Origin: Nitrosococcus watsonii C-113
GTDB taxonomy: Bacteria > Pseudomonadota > Gammaproteobacteria > Nitrosococcales > Nitrosococcaceae
DNA: 64,000 nucleotides
Assembly: GCF_000143085.1 (NCBI RefSeq)
Contig: NC_014315.1
Coordinates: forward strand, 1,239,001-1,303,000
Reading direction: 5' to 3'
Notes under the pieces: generated by a model
The model's database searches: none
What the model saw: the letters and a program-made list of their open reading frames with translations, nothing else
Told to the model about the DNA's origin: nothing
Shown: one piece after another, positions 1 to 10,074 of the stretch
Numbering within the stretch: the stretch's first letter is position 1
How the letters are laid out: each line of letters opens with the position of its first letter
Position numbers and translations under genes: made by a program

Positions 1-2
1 TG

Positions 3-2462
3 TTGGAGAGATTGGGTTGCCGGGTTGAGGTGGTGAGTAATGGTCAAGAAGCGCTGGATGCGATGTCCGGCAAAGTATATGAGTTAGTGTTGATGGATTG
101 TCATATGCCGCAGATGGACGGTTATGAGGCGACTCGCCAAATTCGAATTCGGGAAGCTGGCAAGAAACAAGTACCCATCATTGCCATGACGGCTAATGTT
201 AGAAAGGGTGACAGTGATAAATGTATCTCAGCAGGTATGAATGATTACCTGCCAAAGCCGCTTCGGTTGAGTGTATTGCGAGATAAATTGCGGCATTGGC
301 TAGGTACGGGTTCTGCAGATACAGATTCCGAAAGTACTCAAATGGAAAGCGAGGAGCGTGAAACTCCTCTGGATCTGCTTGCCTTGAATCGACTCCGCAC
401 CAGTGTTAGAGATGCTTTTCCCAGGATGGTGGAAACTTTTATTGAGGATACTTCGCTTTATTTGGATATTCTGCAAAAAGCGATCTTCGAGGACAAAGTC
501 CACAAAGTAGGGGAAATGGCCCATAGTGTTAAGGGTAGTGCTAAGAATTTTGGCGCTAACCGGTTCGCCTCTATTGCTAAGCAATTAGAAGATTTAGGAC
601 GTTCTGGTTCTCTGGAAGGAGCCAAGGAACTGTTTGATAAGTTATTCTCTGAATACTCGTTTGTTAAAAGGGCATTACAGCAAGAGAACGAGTCCGGCAA
701 AGAAGTCTGTCTCTTTAACAATAGAAAAAAATCACGGGTGCTTATCGTTGACGATGATCGAACTATGCGTATGGCGCTGCGTAATGTTTTGGAAAAAGGG
801 GGTTATTGGATTGATGAGGTCATAAACGGTAGTCAGGCGCTGGCATTTTGTAAACAGCAGATGCCGGACCTGGTTTTGATGGATGCGGTCATGCCTGTAT
901 TGGATGGCTTTAACGCCTGTGCTCAGATACGAGATTTGCCAGGCAGCAAGCATACACCAGTGCTTATTATTACTGCCCTAGATGATGATCATTCCATTGA
1001 AAGTGCTTTTTCTGCGGGGGCTACTGACTATATTCCAAAGCCGGTGCATTTTTCTGTATTGCAGAAACGGGTTGCTCGTCTTCTCGATGCTAGTAGGGCT
1101 GAAAAGGATATCCACCAATTGGCTTATCATGATGTGCTGACAAATTTGCCAAACCGTACCCTGTTTCACAAGCAGCTTGGGGGGGTAATCAATCGGTCTC
1201 ATTTGAGAGGAGAAAAGTTTGCTGTTCTATTCCTTGATTTGGATCGCTTCAAGCTGGTTAATGATACCCTGGGTCATGAGGTGGGGGATTTGCTGCTGAA
1301 GGCGGCGGCTGATCGGATTGTAGGCTGCCTTCGCTCAAAGGATATGGTGGCCCGGTTAGGAGGAGATGAGTTTACAGTTATCCTGGAACAAATTGAATCC
1401 CCCCGAATAGCGGCGGAAGTGGCTGCTAAGATTTGTAGTGTTCTCTCTAAACCATTCGTTTTCTCGGGCCAGGAGATGTATATCGGCACCAGTATAGGTA
1501 TTTCCCTCTATCCTGATGATGGCGAAGACGCAAGCATGCTCATTAAACATGCGGATACCGCTATGTTTCGCGCTAAAGAGCAAGGCAACAGCTATCAATT
1601 TTATGAAAGAGGTATGGAGACGGCCGCTGTTAAGCGACTAGGCTTGGAAGCCGAACTTCGCCGGGCATTGGAGAAAAATGAATTTACCCTTTATTATCAG
1701 CCGCAAATAGATCTTGGCACGGGAGAAATTACCACCCTGGAAGCGTTGATACGTTGGGATCATCCAGAGCATGGTTTAATTCCGCCGTCAGAGTTTATTC
1801 CCCTAGCGGAAGAAACCGGGCTTATCGCCTCCATTGGCGTCTGGGTATTGCGGGAAGCTTGTACCCAAATGCGGTCTTGGCTGCAGCGGGAATTCGGACC
1901 TTTCCGTATTGCTGTGAATGTATCGGGCCGGGAGTTAGAAAGGGAGGAGCTAATTGATAAGATTGTAACCATATTGAAAGAAACAGACGTGCCTCCAAAA
2001 TGGTTAGAGCTTGAAATTACTGAAAGCGTAGTGATGAAACGGGCGAGTGCGGTGATACCTAAATTTCATCGTTTGAGAGAGATGGGAATAAAACTCGCTA
2101 TCGATGATTTTGGTACGGGTTACTCATCACTCAATTATTTGAAAAGTTTTCCCGTCGATATATTAAAGATTGACCGTTGTTTTATCCATGACGTTGTCAA
2201 TAATCCGGATGATGCCGCAATTATCAAAGGTATCATTGCGCTTGCCCATAGCCTGCGGCTGAAAGTGGTTGCGGAAGGGGTGGAGAGTCAGGCGCAGGAA
2301 GAATTCCTTAAAGAGCATCAGTGTGACAGGCTTCAAGGCTTCTACCTTAGCGAGCCTTTATCGGCAGCCGAGATTGAACAAGCACTCTTGTCTTGGGGGA
2401 GGGAGGAGGGCTGTTTATCTTTATCGAAAGTATACCTTTTTCATTCTAACGGCACGGCTTAG
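3..2462 (+). CDS. Partial REC-Hpt-REC-GGDEF-EAL cyclic-di-GMP signalling protein
   Basis: The 5' end lies outside the window: the first receiver domain lacks its opening beta strand and acidic pair, so the true protein is longer and may begin with a sensor kinase. Visible order, in window residues: REC (1-100, phospho-acceptor D32 in MDCHMPQMDG), Hpt domain (about 130-225, phospho-histidine H174 in MAHSVKGS), second complete REC (243-360, D294), GGDEF (about 370-535), EAL (about 550-800). The diguanylate cyclase motif GGDEF is intact (453-457), and an RxxD inhibitory site (RSKD) sits five residues before it. The EAL domain keeps EAL and DDFGTGYSS, so both cyclase and phosphodiesterase activity are possible. 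The likely role is to convert phosphorelay input into c-di-GMP turnover at the membrane or in the cytosol. It converges with the ABC permease gene across a 41-bp gap with no obvious terminator. Confidence 0.9.
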   Translation: MERLGCRVEVVSNGQEALDAMSGKVYELVLMDCHMPQMDGYEATRQIRIREAGKKQVPIIAMTANVRKGDSDKCISAGMNDYLPKPLRLSVLRDKLRHWLGTGSADTDSESTQMESEERETPLDLLALNRLRTSVRDAFPRMVETFIEDTSLYLDILQKAIFEDKVHKVGEMAHSVKGSAKNFGANRFASIAKQLEDLGRSGSLEGAKELFDKLFSEYSFVKRALQQENESGKEVCLFNNRKKSRVLIVDDDRTMRMALRNVLEKGGYWIDEVINGSQALAFCKQQMPDLVLMDAVMPVLDGFNACAQIRDLPGSKHTPVLIITALDDDHSIESAFSAGATDYIPKPVHFSVLQKRVARLLDASRAEKDIHQLAYHDVLTNLPNRTLFHKQLGGVINRSHLRGEKFAVLFLDLDRFKLVNDTLGHEVGDLLLKAAADRIVGCLRSKDMVARLGGDEFTVILEQIESPRIAAEVAAKICSVLSKPFVFSGQEMYIGTSIGISLYPDDGEDASMLIKHADTAMFRAKEQGNSYQFYERGMETAAVKRLGLEAELRRALEKNEFTLYYQPQIDLGTGEITTLEALIRWDHPEHGLIPPSEFIPLAEETGLIASIGVWVLREACTQMRSWLQREFGPFRIAVNVSGRELEREELIDKIVTILKETDVPPKWLELEITESVVMKRASAVIPKFHRLREMGIKLAIDDFGTGYSSLNYLKSFPVDILKIDRCFIHDVVNNPDDAAIIKGIIALAHSLRLKVVAEGVESQAQEEFLKEHQCDRLQGFYLSEPLSAAEIEQALLSWGREEGCLSLSKVYLFHSNGTA

Positions 2463-2503
2463 AGACTCGAATATTTTTCCCCTTGTAAAAGCCTATCCAC
2501 GGA

Positions 2504-5056
2504 TCATTCCTCTCTTAGTCCTTCCGCTGGAGGAGTATGGGCCATTCGCCATGCTGGATAAATTCCGGCAAGCACGGCTGCGATGATAGCAAGCAGGACT
2601 CCTTGCAAAAGAATTTCGGGAGAAATAGTAAATCCCATGCTCCAGCCGAAAGATCGCCGGTTAATCACATAAATCAATCCTAGGGCTGAGAGCAACCCAA
2701 GGGGGAGCGCCAGCAGGCCGCAAACCAGTCCTATCAGTCCGGTTTGCCCCGTTACCAGTCCTCTTAGCTGACGGGGAAGGAGTCCCATGGCTCGCAGTAT
2801 GCCAAATTCCCGCGTGCGTTCTAATTGGAGGGCCATTAAAGCGCTAAAAATACCGGCGAAAGCCACTAATCCAGCGAGCAGCCGTACTACTTCCGTGATG
2901 GCGAAGGAGCGGTCAAAGATTTGTAATGAGAGTTCGCGGATAGAACGGTTGGTACGGATTTGTATGTGTTGGCTGCTGTTTATGCTTTCTAGCAGGGTTT
3001 GACGCAGGGTTTCAAGGTCCACATCGGGCTCGGCATAAATACCAATTCCGGAGACTCCGTCATCGGACCAATAGCGCTGGTAGGTGTCACGGTGGATCGT
3101 TACGACCCCCTGATCTGAGCCGTAACTGAGATAAACGCCAGCTACGGTAAAGGACTGTCGTCCCTGGTCGGTGCGCAGGTGCAGGCGTGAGCCAGGTGAT
3201 AGCTGGTGGTGGTAAGCGTAGGGCTCGGAGACCAGTACGGCTCCTTCATGGACAAACGCTTGCCATGCTTTTTCTGGATTTCCCGAGGTAAATTGAAATC
3301 CGGCAAAGCTTTGGGGGGCAGGCGCAAGAGCCACCATATTGGTGAGGCCGTTTTTGCCTTCAATCCGTACCCAGCGGGTAGTGCTGATTGCCGTTACCCC
3401 TGGTGTCGCGGCGATACGTTCAATTAAGGACAAGTCCAGGGAGCTATGAGCCGGACCTGAATGGGTGCCAGGAATGGAAACGTAAAGATCGGCCTGTAGG
3501 GTCGTCGTAAGCCACTGGCTCACGGAGAGCCGAAAGCTATCAATCATAACACCGATGCCAACCGTAGCGGAGACCGCCAGGGTCAGGGCCGCCATGGCCA
3601 CGCCAGTTCGGCTGAGGCTGGCCACAATACCGCGCGTAGCTAACTGGCCTAAAATTCCAAAGCTCCGGCGTAGCAAAGGCTGCGCTAGGGTGAGCAGCAG
3701 AGTGCCCAGAGTCGGTACCAGTAAAGCACATCCTATCTGTAGGGCCGTCAGGCTTACAAAGCCTAGCCCAATGCTTTTGCTAGGTAGCAGTAATACAAGA
3801 ACCCCTGTGATTAATACGCCCCCGCCCATCAGAGCAGCCCTTTTCGACCAGCGGCGGGCTTGATGTTCTAACGAAGAACGATGAAGGGCAGTACCAGGAG
3901 GAGTGTGAGTTGCTTCCCGAGCAGGAACCACGGTGGCCGCGAGGGTAGCGCCTAGGCCCAGAATGAGACCTTTGGTTAAGCTTTCCATGGAGGGGGACAC
4001 ATCACGGACCTGGACAGCGAAGTAAAGATCATTGAAAGTTTGACTGACCAATCCCAGGAGAAATTCGCCTAGGCCGATTCCAAGTAGTATGCCTGTTACC
4101 GAGCCCGCAATCCCGAAACCTAGGGCCTCGGTGAGCAGGAGTAGGAATATTTGCTTGCGAGCGACTCCCAGGGCACGCAGTAAGCCAATCAGGCGGCGCC
4201 GCTGCAACCAGAGAAAAGTGACGGTATTATAAACGATAAAACTGCCTACCAGGAGCGCCAGCAAGCTGAGCGCAGTGAGATTGAGTTGAAAGGCGCGCGT
4301 CATTTCGGTGATTGCCCGGCTGCGGGCGTTCGCTTCGATGAGCTCGGTCTGGGGTGGCAGGCGTTTTTCGAGCTGTTCCTGCTGAGCAACGCCTGCCTCA
4401 CCGGGAGGTAAGATCAGATCGATATGGCTGAGCTTTCCAAGTAAGCCTAATACTTCCTGAGCCGTTGCGATATCGGCAATAAGTAAATTGGCAAGCCCTT
4501 CTTGGGCAAGGCCCTTCTCTTGAAAAATGCTGGCCACCGTTAATTGGGCATGATGAGCACCCACCCGGATTGCCAACTGATCCCCCTGTTGTAATCCTAA
4601 CCGTTGGGCGGTTGCCTGTTCGATAATTACCGCGCCAGGTTTGGTTAAGAGGGCTGGTATGTCCACCTTGGAGCCTGCGCCTGTTCCGCTGGAATAATCC
4701 CGGAAGGGTTGCTCGGCAAAGGGATCGATGCCTAACAGCCGCAAAGGTTGATCGTTGTTATCGGGCAGGTAAATATTGCCTTCTACGATAGGGGCGGAAG
4801 GAAATATCCCCTGATTCAAACGGACATGGAGATAAATCTCCTCCGGTAGCCCATCGGGTCCACCTATAATCCGGTGAGTAGCCCGGCCCGTCACGCTTTC
4901 TGTGGCAACGGTAAAAGCCCGGTTAGCGCTACTGTTAGCAAGGTCGATAGCCACTACCACGGCAACCCCGAGCGCAATACCTAGCAGCGCCAAGGCGATT
5001 TGCCAGGGATGCCGCCCTAAGCTTCGCCAATTAGCCCGCCACAATACTGGCGTCAT
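2504..5056 (-). CDS. FtsX-family ABC transporter permease, 850 aa
   Basis: This inner-membrane permease has a duplicated FtsX/MacB layout. An N-terminal membrane segment (about residues 17-40) is followed by a large periplasmic region, a block of three or more membrane spans around 250-370, a second periplasmic domain and a C-terminal block of spans ending near residue 850. Length and layout match the YbbP/large FtsX permease group rather than the half-size LolC/LolE type. The start ATG overlaps the stop of the upstream ATPase gene by 4 bp, so the two are translationally coupled and form one transporter. Relatives of this group move lipophilic substrates or act on the envelope. The substrate cannot be read from the sequence. 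Confidence 0.85.
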   Translation of the reverse strand: MTPVLWRANWRSLGRHPWQIALALLGIALGVAVVVAIDLANSSANRAFTVATESVTGRATHRIIGGPDGLPEEIYLHVRLNQGIFPSAPIVEGNIYLPDNNDQPLRLLGIDPFAEQPFRDYSSGTGAGSKVDIPALLTKPGAVIIEQATAQRLGLQQGDQLAIRVGAHHAQLTVASIFQEKGLAQEGLANLLIADIATAQEVLGLLGKLSHIDLILPPGEAGVAQQEQLEKRLPPQTELIEANARSRAITEMTRAFQLNLTALSLLALLVGSFIVYNTVTFLWLQRRRLIGLLRALGVARKQIFLLLLTEALGFGIAGSVTGILLGIGLGEFLLGLVSQTFNDLYFAVQVRDVSPSMESLTKGLILGLGATLAATVVPAREATHTPPGTALHRSSLEHQARRWSKRAALMGGGVLITGVLVLLLPSKSIGLGFVSLTALQIGCALLVPTLGTLLLTLAQPLLRRSFGILGQLATRGIVASLSRTGVAMAALTLAVSATVGIGVMIDSFRLSVSQWLTTTLQADLYVSIPGTHSGPAHSSLDLSLIERIAATPGVTAISTTRWVRIEGKNGLTNMVALAPAPQSFAGFQFTSGNPEKAWQAFVHEGAVLVSEPYAYHHQLSPGSRLHLRTDQGRQSFTVAGVYLSYGSDQGVVTIHRDTYQRYWSDDGVSGIGIYAEPDVDLETLRQTLLESINSSQHIQIRTNRSIRELSLQIFDRSFAITEVVRLLAGLVAFAGIFSALMALQLERTREFGILRAMGLLPRQLRGLVTGQTGLIGLVCGLLALPLGLLSALGLIYVINRRSFGWSMGFTISPEILLQGVLLAIIAAVLAGIYPAWRMAHTPPAEGLREE

Positions 5057-5742
5057 TGGGGAGGCTCTTCGGCGACCAGCCCTTCGGGACGTAACCGCAG
5101 GATGCGGTCTGCTTGTCCAACTACTTCCGGGCTGTGAGTGACCATGATGAGGGTTTTACCCTGTTGTTTGGTAAGGCGGTCTAGGAGGGCCAGAACCCGG
5201 CGGCCGGTTTCCAGATCCAGGTTTCCTGTTGGCTCATCGGCCAGTACCAGCAAGGGATCGTGGACCAGGGCGCGGGCAATGGCAACGCGTTGTTGCTCGC
5301 CCCCGGAGAGTTCATCAGGAAAGCTATGGGCTCGTTCCAGCAGGCCAACTTCTTGCAGCAAGCTCTGAGCATAAGCGTGTTCCGTGGGATTATTGCGACC
5401 GTTAAGTTCTAGGGGCAGCAATAAATTTTCCTCTACGGTAAGCGTGGGAATAAGGTTGAAGAATTGAAAAATGAAGCCAATATAGCGCCGGCGCAGCAGG
5501 GTGCGATCTTCCTCGGAAAGCCGAGTCAAGGATATCCCATTGATGTTCACCTCGCCGGCACTGGGAAAATCGATACCCGCAATGAGGTTAAGGAGGGTGG
5601 ATTTGCCCGAACCGCTGCGCCCGAGCAGCACTATACATTCACCCTTTTGGATCGTAGCGGTGAGCTCATGGAGTACCCGGTGCTCGGTTTCGCCTTCCCA
5701 GTAAGATTTACTAAGGTTGAGGAGTTCTAGTACCGGTATCAT
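5053..5742 (-). CDS. ABC transporter ATP-binding protein (LolD/YbbA type)
   Basis: This 229-aa nucleotide-binding subunit is the partner of the FtsX-type permease that follows it. Walker A is GRSGSGKST (about residue 41), the signature is LSGGEQQR, Walker B is [12 protein letters not shown], and the switch histidine is in MVTHS. This combination, including the GNLD after Walker B, is typical of the LolD/MacB/YbbA branch that energises FtsX-like permeases without transport through the membrane in the classical sense. The gene overlaps the permease gene by 4 bp (ATGA). The region upstream (5743-5879) separates it from a divergent deaminase gene and must hold promoters for both. Confidence 0.9.
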   Translation of the reverse strand: MIPVLELLNLSKSYWEGETEHRVLHELTATIQKGECIVLLGRSGSGKSTLLNLIAGIDFPSAGEVNINGISLTRLSEEDRTLLRRRYIGFIFQFFNLIPTLTVEENLLLPLELNGRNNPTEHAYAQSLLQEVGLLERAHSFPDELSGGEQQRVAIARALVHDPLLVLADEPTGNLDLETGRRVLALLDRLTKQQGKTLIMVTHSPEVVGQADRILRLRPEGLVAEEPPQ

Positions 5743-5879
5743 GCGTCATTTAATAAGAGACCTAGAGGCTTACTAACAGGACATTATTCTCTATCATACT
5801 AGCAGTAAATGAAACTGATGGTGACTGGGTCCTTTGGAAATGCCTGTTAGATTGCAGGTGAGTCAGTGGGAGAAGCGGT

Positions 5880-6347
5880 ATGCATGCAAGGTTCATGGCG
5901 GAGGCGATTAGCCTGGCAAGCAAGGGTATGGGTGATGGTCTTGGGGGACCTTTTGGCGCTGTGGTGGTGCGCGATGGAGAAATACTTGGGCGCGCCTGCA
6001 ATGATGTTATTGCATTGCGCGATCCCACTGCCCATGCAGAAGTTCAAGCTATTCGCATGGCTTGCAGGAATCTTAATGATTTTCATCTGGAAGGTTGCAC
6101 TCTATATTGTAGCTGCGAGCCTTGCCCCATGTGTTTGGGAGCCGCCTATTGGGCTCGGATCGCGCGGATTTATTATGCCGCTGGCCAGGAAGATGCGGCC
6201 CATATCGGCTTTGACGATGCAGCCATTTATAGCGAATTATCCCTTGAACCAGGCAGGCGCCGGATTCCCATGTTTCAGCTCATGCGGAATGAAGTTCTGG
6301 AGGTTTTTGCGCGCTGGCAGGAAAAGCCCGATCGAACCCTTTATTGA
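5880..6347 (+). CDS. guaD: Guanine deaminase-like nucleoside deaminase
   Basis: This 155-aa zinc enzyme of the cytidine-deaminase fold has HAE (zinc ligand plus catalytic glutamate, about residue 52) and PCPMC (two cysteine ligands, about residue 81). Its size equals that of the small bacterial guanine deaminase (about 156 aa). Family knowledge assigns guanine to xanthine plus ammonia in purine salvage. The start ATG is preceded by GGGAGA at good spacing. A tRNA-adenosine deaminase (TadA) has the same zinc motif, but the long C-terminal tail ending in a Tyr and the PFGAVVV start of the domain favour the GuaD branch. It stands alone, divergent from the ABC operon. Confidence 0.78.
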   Translation: MHARFMAEAISLASKGMGDGLGGPFGAVVVRDGEILGRACNDVIALRDPTAHAEVQAIRMACRNLNDFHLEGCTLYCSCEPCPMCLGAAYWARIARIYYAAGQEDAAHIGFDDAAIYSELSLEPGRRRIPMFQLMRNEVLEVFARWQEKPDRTLY

Positions 6348-6527
6348 TGGAAGAGTGGGTTAGGTTGCCGCCGAAAGGGTGTTTTGCCAGGTTTGCTTCC
6401 AATCATTTTTTTAAGAGATAAATGCTTGGGGTTGCGGCGTTCGCATCAAAGCTGCGTTTCCCGCTCCTGGGGGGCATCGCACTTCCTTGTGCCATCCCCT
6501 CAACGATCTTAAAGATAGCGGGTTGGG

Positions 6528-8300
6528 TTAGTCATTATTACCCTTGTTATGTTGGTCGGTCTCCATTTCCTCAGGAGGTACCGCCATTTTGGGTACAGAC
6601 ATTTCCCCAGGGGGATGAATAATGAGATCCTGATTTTCCCCGTTGCTGCCTGTGGGTATAGCGATTCCTTCGATGGATTGAGTGAGATCATCGTATTGTT
6701 GACTATATCTCCCATCATTGCTCGTTGGGGCATCGATTCCCCCGACGGGTTGGGGTTTGCCAAGATCGTTATATTGAAGAACACCGAAGGGCTGTATCTG
6801 CTCGTCGGTAGGCAGTTGCTCGCGGTTCCAGCCTCCGCCGAGTGCCCGGACGAGCTCAACCGAGGATTTCATCAGCTCAGCTTTACCCCTGACTACCTCG
6901 ATACGCGCATCCAGGGTGTTGATTTGCGCGAACAGAAGGTCAAGACTGGTTGCCAGTCCCCCTTGATAGAGGTTGACGGTCAGGTTTTGCGTTTCCAGGG
7001 CGGCTTCAACCGAGGTTATCAGTTTTTCGACTTGGGCAGAGATCAAATTCGTCCGGCTCAAACCGTTCTCGACCTCGCGAAAGGCATTGAGTACCGTCGA
7101 ACGGTAATCGTCTACCGTCTCGCGATAAACCGACCAAGCTTGTTGCAAGCGGGCGCGGCGATGCCCACCCTGGAAAATCGGGAGCGTAACCTCTAAGCCA
7201 TAGGTCCAGAAACTCTTGGCCATATCGAATAGGCCGGTGCCTCCTTCAAATCCGCTGCCAGCCCTGAATGAGATATGGGGATAAAAGGCGGCGCGGGCAA
7301 TGCCGATAGTGCGGTTCGCCTGGGCCATCTTGCGCTCCATGGCGGCAATATCGGGCCGGCGCTCCAGTAAGGTTGATGGAATTTCAACCGGTAATTCAAA
7401 CTTGGCCATGGGAAACTCATCGAGCGGCGCGACTTTAAAGCTGCTCGCTGACCGGTTAACGAGCACGGCGATCGCATGTTCTATGACCTGGCGTTGGGCC
7501 TGAATCTCAAGGAGCCTCGCTTCCGTGCTGAATAACAGGAACTGGGTACGCGTGACGTCGATTTTCGGCGAAATAGCCCCGTTAAAACGGTCTTCAACGA
7601 CGCCCAGCAAGTTTTTGTAGTAGTCGACCGATTGACTCAGGATGGCCGTTTGCCCATCCAGGCTACGCAATGTGTAGTAATTGGTTGCAACTTCCGCTTG
7701 CAAGCTGAGCCGGGCAAGTATGTATTCAGCAGCCCGTTGCTCGGCGCGGTAAATTTTCATGCGGGTTCTATTGCGAATCCTTGACCAGAAATCCGGCTCC
7801 CAGCCAGCAAGTCCCCCAAATTCAAGCGTCGTTTCTCGGTCAGGTTCGCCAAGGCCGCGGAATAGCCGCTCTTCCGACTGTTTATTGTTGGAAGCGCCGA
7901 ACCCTACTCCCAGCTGGGGAATGAGCCGTGAGCGGACCTTCATCATGATGGCCCGAGCCTGAATGAATCGCTCAGCGGCAGCATGGAGATCCGGGTTGGC
8001 CTCCATGGCCTGTTTTTCGAGCTCATTCAAAACTGGATCGTCATAAAGTTTCCACCAATCCGGGCGCAGCTCGCCTTCCGACGGGTTCGCTTTAGCAAAT
8101 GGCCCCGACCCGCGCCACGAGTCGGGGAGAATAAATTTTTCCGGTTGATAGTCAGGCGTCAGATCGATGGCGGGACCCCCCATGCAAGCAGACAAAGCGA
8201 GCGTTAATAGGGAAACGCAACCGCTCCGGGCGCGGCGAACAAACACGTGGGCATGGCTCTTTCGGTATGCCCCTTTACCGATAGTATTGTGCTTGATCAT
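6528..8300 (-). CDS. Outer-membrane efflux lipoprotein (NodT/OprM family)
   Basis: This is the TolC-like channel that completes the tripartite RND pump encoded just upstream. A signal peptide ends in a lipobox (LALSAC, about residue 39), so the protein is probably lipid-anchored. Two outer-membrane efflux repeats follow, with the usual coiled-coil-rich segments and the conserved ERRPDIAAMERKMAQANRTIG stretch. At 590 aa it is roughly 100 residues longer than common NodT proteins. The extra length is a C-terminal tail (about 490-590) rich in Pro, Gly, Asn and Gln, with no domain I recognise. It is the last gene of the operon, 109 bp after the adaptor stop, and that gap holds a perfect hairpin that may reduce or process the transcript. 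Confidence 0.88.
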   Translation of the reverse strand: MIKHNTIGKGAYRKSHAHVFVRRARSGCVSLLTLALSACMGGPAIDLTPDYQPEKFILPDSWRGSGPFAKANPSEGELRPDWWKLYDDPVLNELEKQAMEANPDLHAAAERFIQARAIMMKVRSRLIPQLGVGFGASNNKQSEERLFRGLGEPDRETTLEFGGLAGWEPDFWSRIRNRTRMKIYRAEQRAAEYILARLSLQAEVATNYYTLRSLDGQTAILSQSVDYYKNLLGVVEDRFNGAISPKIDVTRTQFLLFSTEARLLEIQAQRQVIEHAIAVLVNRSASSFKVAPLDEFPMAKFELPVEIPSTLLERRPDIAAMERKMAQANRTIGIARAAFYPHISFRAGSGFEGGTGLFDMAKSFWTYGLEVTLPIFQGGHRRARLQQAWSVYRETVDDYRSTVLNAFREVENGLSRTNLISAQVEKLITSVEAALETQNLTVNLYQGGLATSLDLLFAQINTLDARIEVVRGKAELMKSSVELVRALGGGWNREQLPTDEQIQPFGVLQYNDLGKPQPVGGIDAPTSNDGRYSQQYDDLTQSIEGIAIPTGSNGENQDLIIHPPGEMSVPKMAVPPEEMETDQHNKGNND

Positions 8301-8352
8301 AGTTTTTTATTGATTTATTTAGAAAAGCTGTTATCAGGATGACGGCGCGGTA

Positions 8353-8396
8353 TTCCCACTAAGGACGATGAGCTCGCTCATCGTCCTTAGTGGGAA
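8353..8396. repeat. Perfect 20-bp inverted repeat inside RND operon
   Basis: The arms at 8353-8372 and 8377-8396 are exact reverse complements with a CTCG centre, so the RNA would form a 20-21 bp hairpin. It lies between the adaptor stop and the channel gene start. No T-tract follows on either strand, so it is not a classical Rho-independent terminator. It could be a transcript-stabilising or attenuating hairpin, or a small palindromic mobile repeat. Confidence 0.85.
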
Positions 8397-8409
8397 ACGG
8401 ATGAGGAGG

Positions 8410-10074
8410 CTAAGGATTGTCTCTCATAGCCAGCTCGCCGTGACGGCCAGAGGTCATATCGAGCACTGCCTTCTGCTTCGGTGTGCCGGCCGTTTCGAAC
8501 CAGAGCGTTAACGACCAATCGCCTGCTTTAGGTAAGTCAAGCGATCCACCGTAAATACCGGGTTTCACCTCCCTCACCTCGGCTGGAATCTCTGTTGGTT
8601 TTTGGGAGTCCTCCGTCGTTATTTTAGCAACCGCTTCAATTGCAGCGTTTTGGATAGGTCGTCCTTGCTGATCTCGAAGGTAAATCACCAATATATTTTT
8701 GCCTACCACTGGTTTGTTAGGCTTCAGGGCGACATCGAATTGATAGGGGCCTACTTTATAAGGCAGCGTGCGGTTATCGGTGTCTTGCTTGCCTGCCGCC
8801 TCTTGAGGGGGTTGTGCACCAGTCTCGGGGGAAGATGTTTTACTGGCCGTTTTCTGGGTCGGTAAATCAGAATCGGTCGTTTCATAGGGTGATTTTATAT
8901 ACCCTTTCGCCGGCTTATCAATGATGCGCACCTCGTCTCCCTCGAGCAAGGCGGCACTAGGGTTGTCCACAAGGCGATCAGTTGTGGAGATACCCGCCAC
9001 TTCCAGAGTCCTGGCGCGAATTCTTCTCACTTCAATCGGCTTGAAGTGAATACGGTTGTCTGCGGTTACGATGGCCGCCGTCGCCCCCTCTTCCTCAAAC
9101 ACCAAGGAAGTGGTCGGAATGGAAACCGCGCCGCGCTCAACCGGCGCCGTAATCCGGACTGAGGCGTAGGAGCCAGGCCAGAGCACCCCGTCCTCGTTTT
9201 CGATGATAAATTCGGTTACCGCGGTCCGCGTGCTCACGTCAAAACCCCCAGCCACCGTTAGGAAATTGGCTGTGAAATGGCGCTTGGGAAACTGGGGTAC
9301 GGTGACATCGGCTGTCAGGCCGGGCTTAAGAAAGGGTCCGAATGATTCCGGCACGCTGACAAAAAGACGCATCTTGCTGGTGTCGGCCACGGTGAACATG
9401 TTGGCTTGCTCTTCTCCTTTCAGGCTAAGGCTGCCGGTCTCGTTGACATAATCGCCGACGTTAACGTTACGCTCTATCACCACTCCATCGAAGGGGGCAA
9501 GGATGTGCCTGAAGCTTCTCTTCGCTTCGATGTTTTTGAGTTCCTGTTTCGCTCGGTTGAGCTCTGCATTTTTGACTCTTTCATTGGCCGTTTTCACCGA
9601 GACCGATTGGGTGGAAACCGCTTTGGTATCACCCAGATTAACCCAGCGGCCCTTGGTTACGACGGCAAGTTTATATTCGGCCTCTTTAGCCTTCACTTCC
9701 GCTTCGGCCATTCTATACTCAGCGTTAACCATCGGCGTGTTGAGTTCAGCGAGAAGGTCGCCTTTTTTCACCTTGGCGCCGTAGTCCGAGTACCACATGT
9801 CCACATAGCCCGATATCCGGGCGTAGATGGGCGCTTGGTGCCAGGCCACAAAATTCCCGGGAAGGTCAATGGTCTGGTTTGCCTCCAACTCCTGGGGATA
9901 TAGGACCGTTACCGCTGGAATAGCCCTTTCCAGGGTTTCTTCCCGTACTGCAGTGGCGTTGTGTTTGCTTTCGTAAGCCCGGTAGCCTAAATAAAGCACG
10001 ACAATAACCACGATGACGACGATCAGCAGGGCGCTTCCGCGCCATGATTTTTTACGATGCAAGTTCTCGTTCAT
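8410..10074 (-). CDS. RND efflux periplasmic adaptor with extra C-terminal domain
   Basis: This membrane-fusion protein (HlyD/AcrA/CusB class) links the inner-membrane pump to the outer-membrane channel. One N-terminal membrane anchor (about residues 12-30) is followed by a lipoyl/barrel-sandwich half (IYARISGYVDMWYSDYGAKV), a helical hairpin (about 120-200), the second lipoyl half (APFDGVVIERNVNVGDYV) and beta-barrel domains to about residue 385. A Ser/Thr/Pro/Gln-rich linker leads to an additional beta-rich domain (about 435-545) that looks like a YtkA/FixH-type domain (PGIYGGSLDLPKAGDWSLTL). Its start overlaps the pump stop by 4 bp. The added domain suggests a specialised cargo or metal-binding step; that is inference. 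Confidence 0.87.
   Translation of the reverse strand: MNENLHRKKSWRGSALLIVVIVVIVVLYLGYRAYESKHNATAVREETLERAIPAVTVLYPQELEANQTIDLPGNFVAWHQAPIYARISGYVDMWYSDYGAKVKKGDLLAELNTPMVNAEYRMAEAEVKAKEAEYKLAVVTKGRWVNLGDTKAVSTQSVSVKTANERVKNAELNRAKQELKNIEAKRSFRHILAPFDGVVIERNVNVGDYVNETGSLSLKGEEQANMFTVADTSKMRLFVSVPESFGPFLKPGLTADVTVPQFPKRHFTANFLTVAGGFDVSTRTAVTEFIIENEDGVLWPGSYASVRITAPVERGAVSIPTTSLVFEEEGATAAIVTADNRIHFKPIEVRRIRARTLEVAGISTTDRLVDNPSAALLEGDEVRIIDKPAKGYIKSPYETTDSDLPTQKTASKTSSPETGAQPPQEAAGKQDTDNRTLPYKVGPYQFDVALKPNKPVVGKNILVIYLRDQQGRPIQNAAIEAVAKITTEDSQKPTEIPAEVREVKPGIYGGSLDLPKAGDWSLTLWFETAGTPKQKAVLDMTSGRHGELAMRDNP

Noticed and set aside
5866-6363. Overlapping 165-aa plus-strand frame over the guanine deaminase gene
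   Set aside because: It has no family signature, while the other frame has the full zinc motifs and a proper ribosome site.
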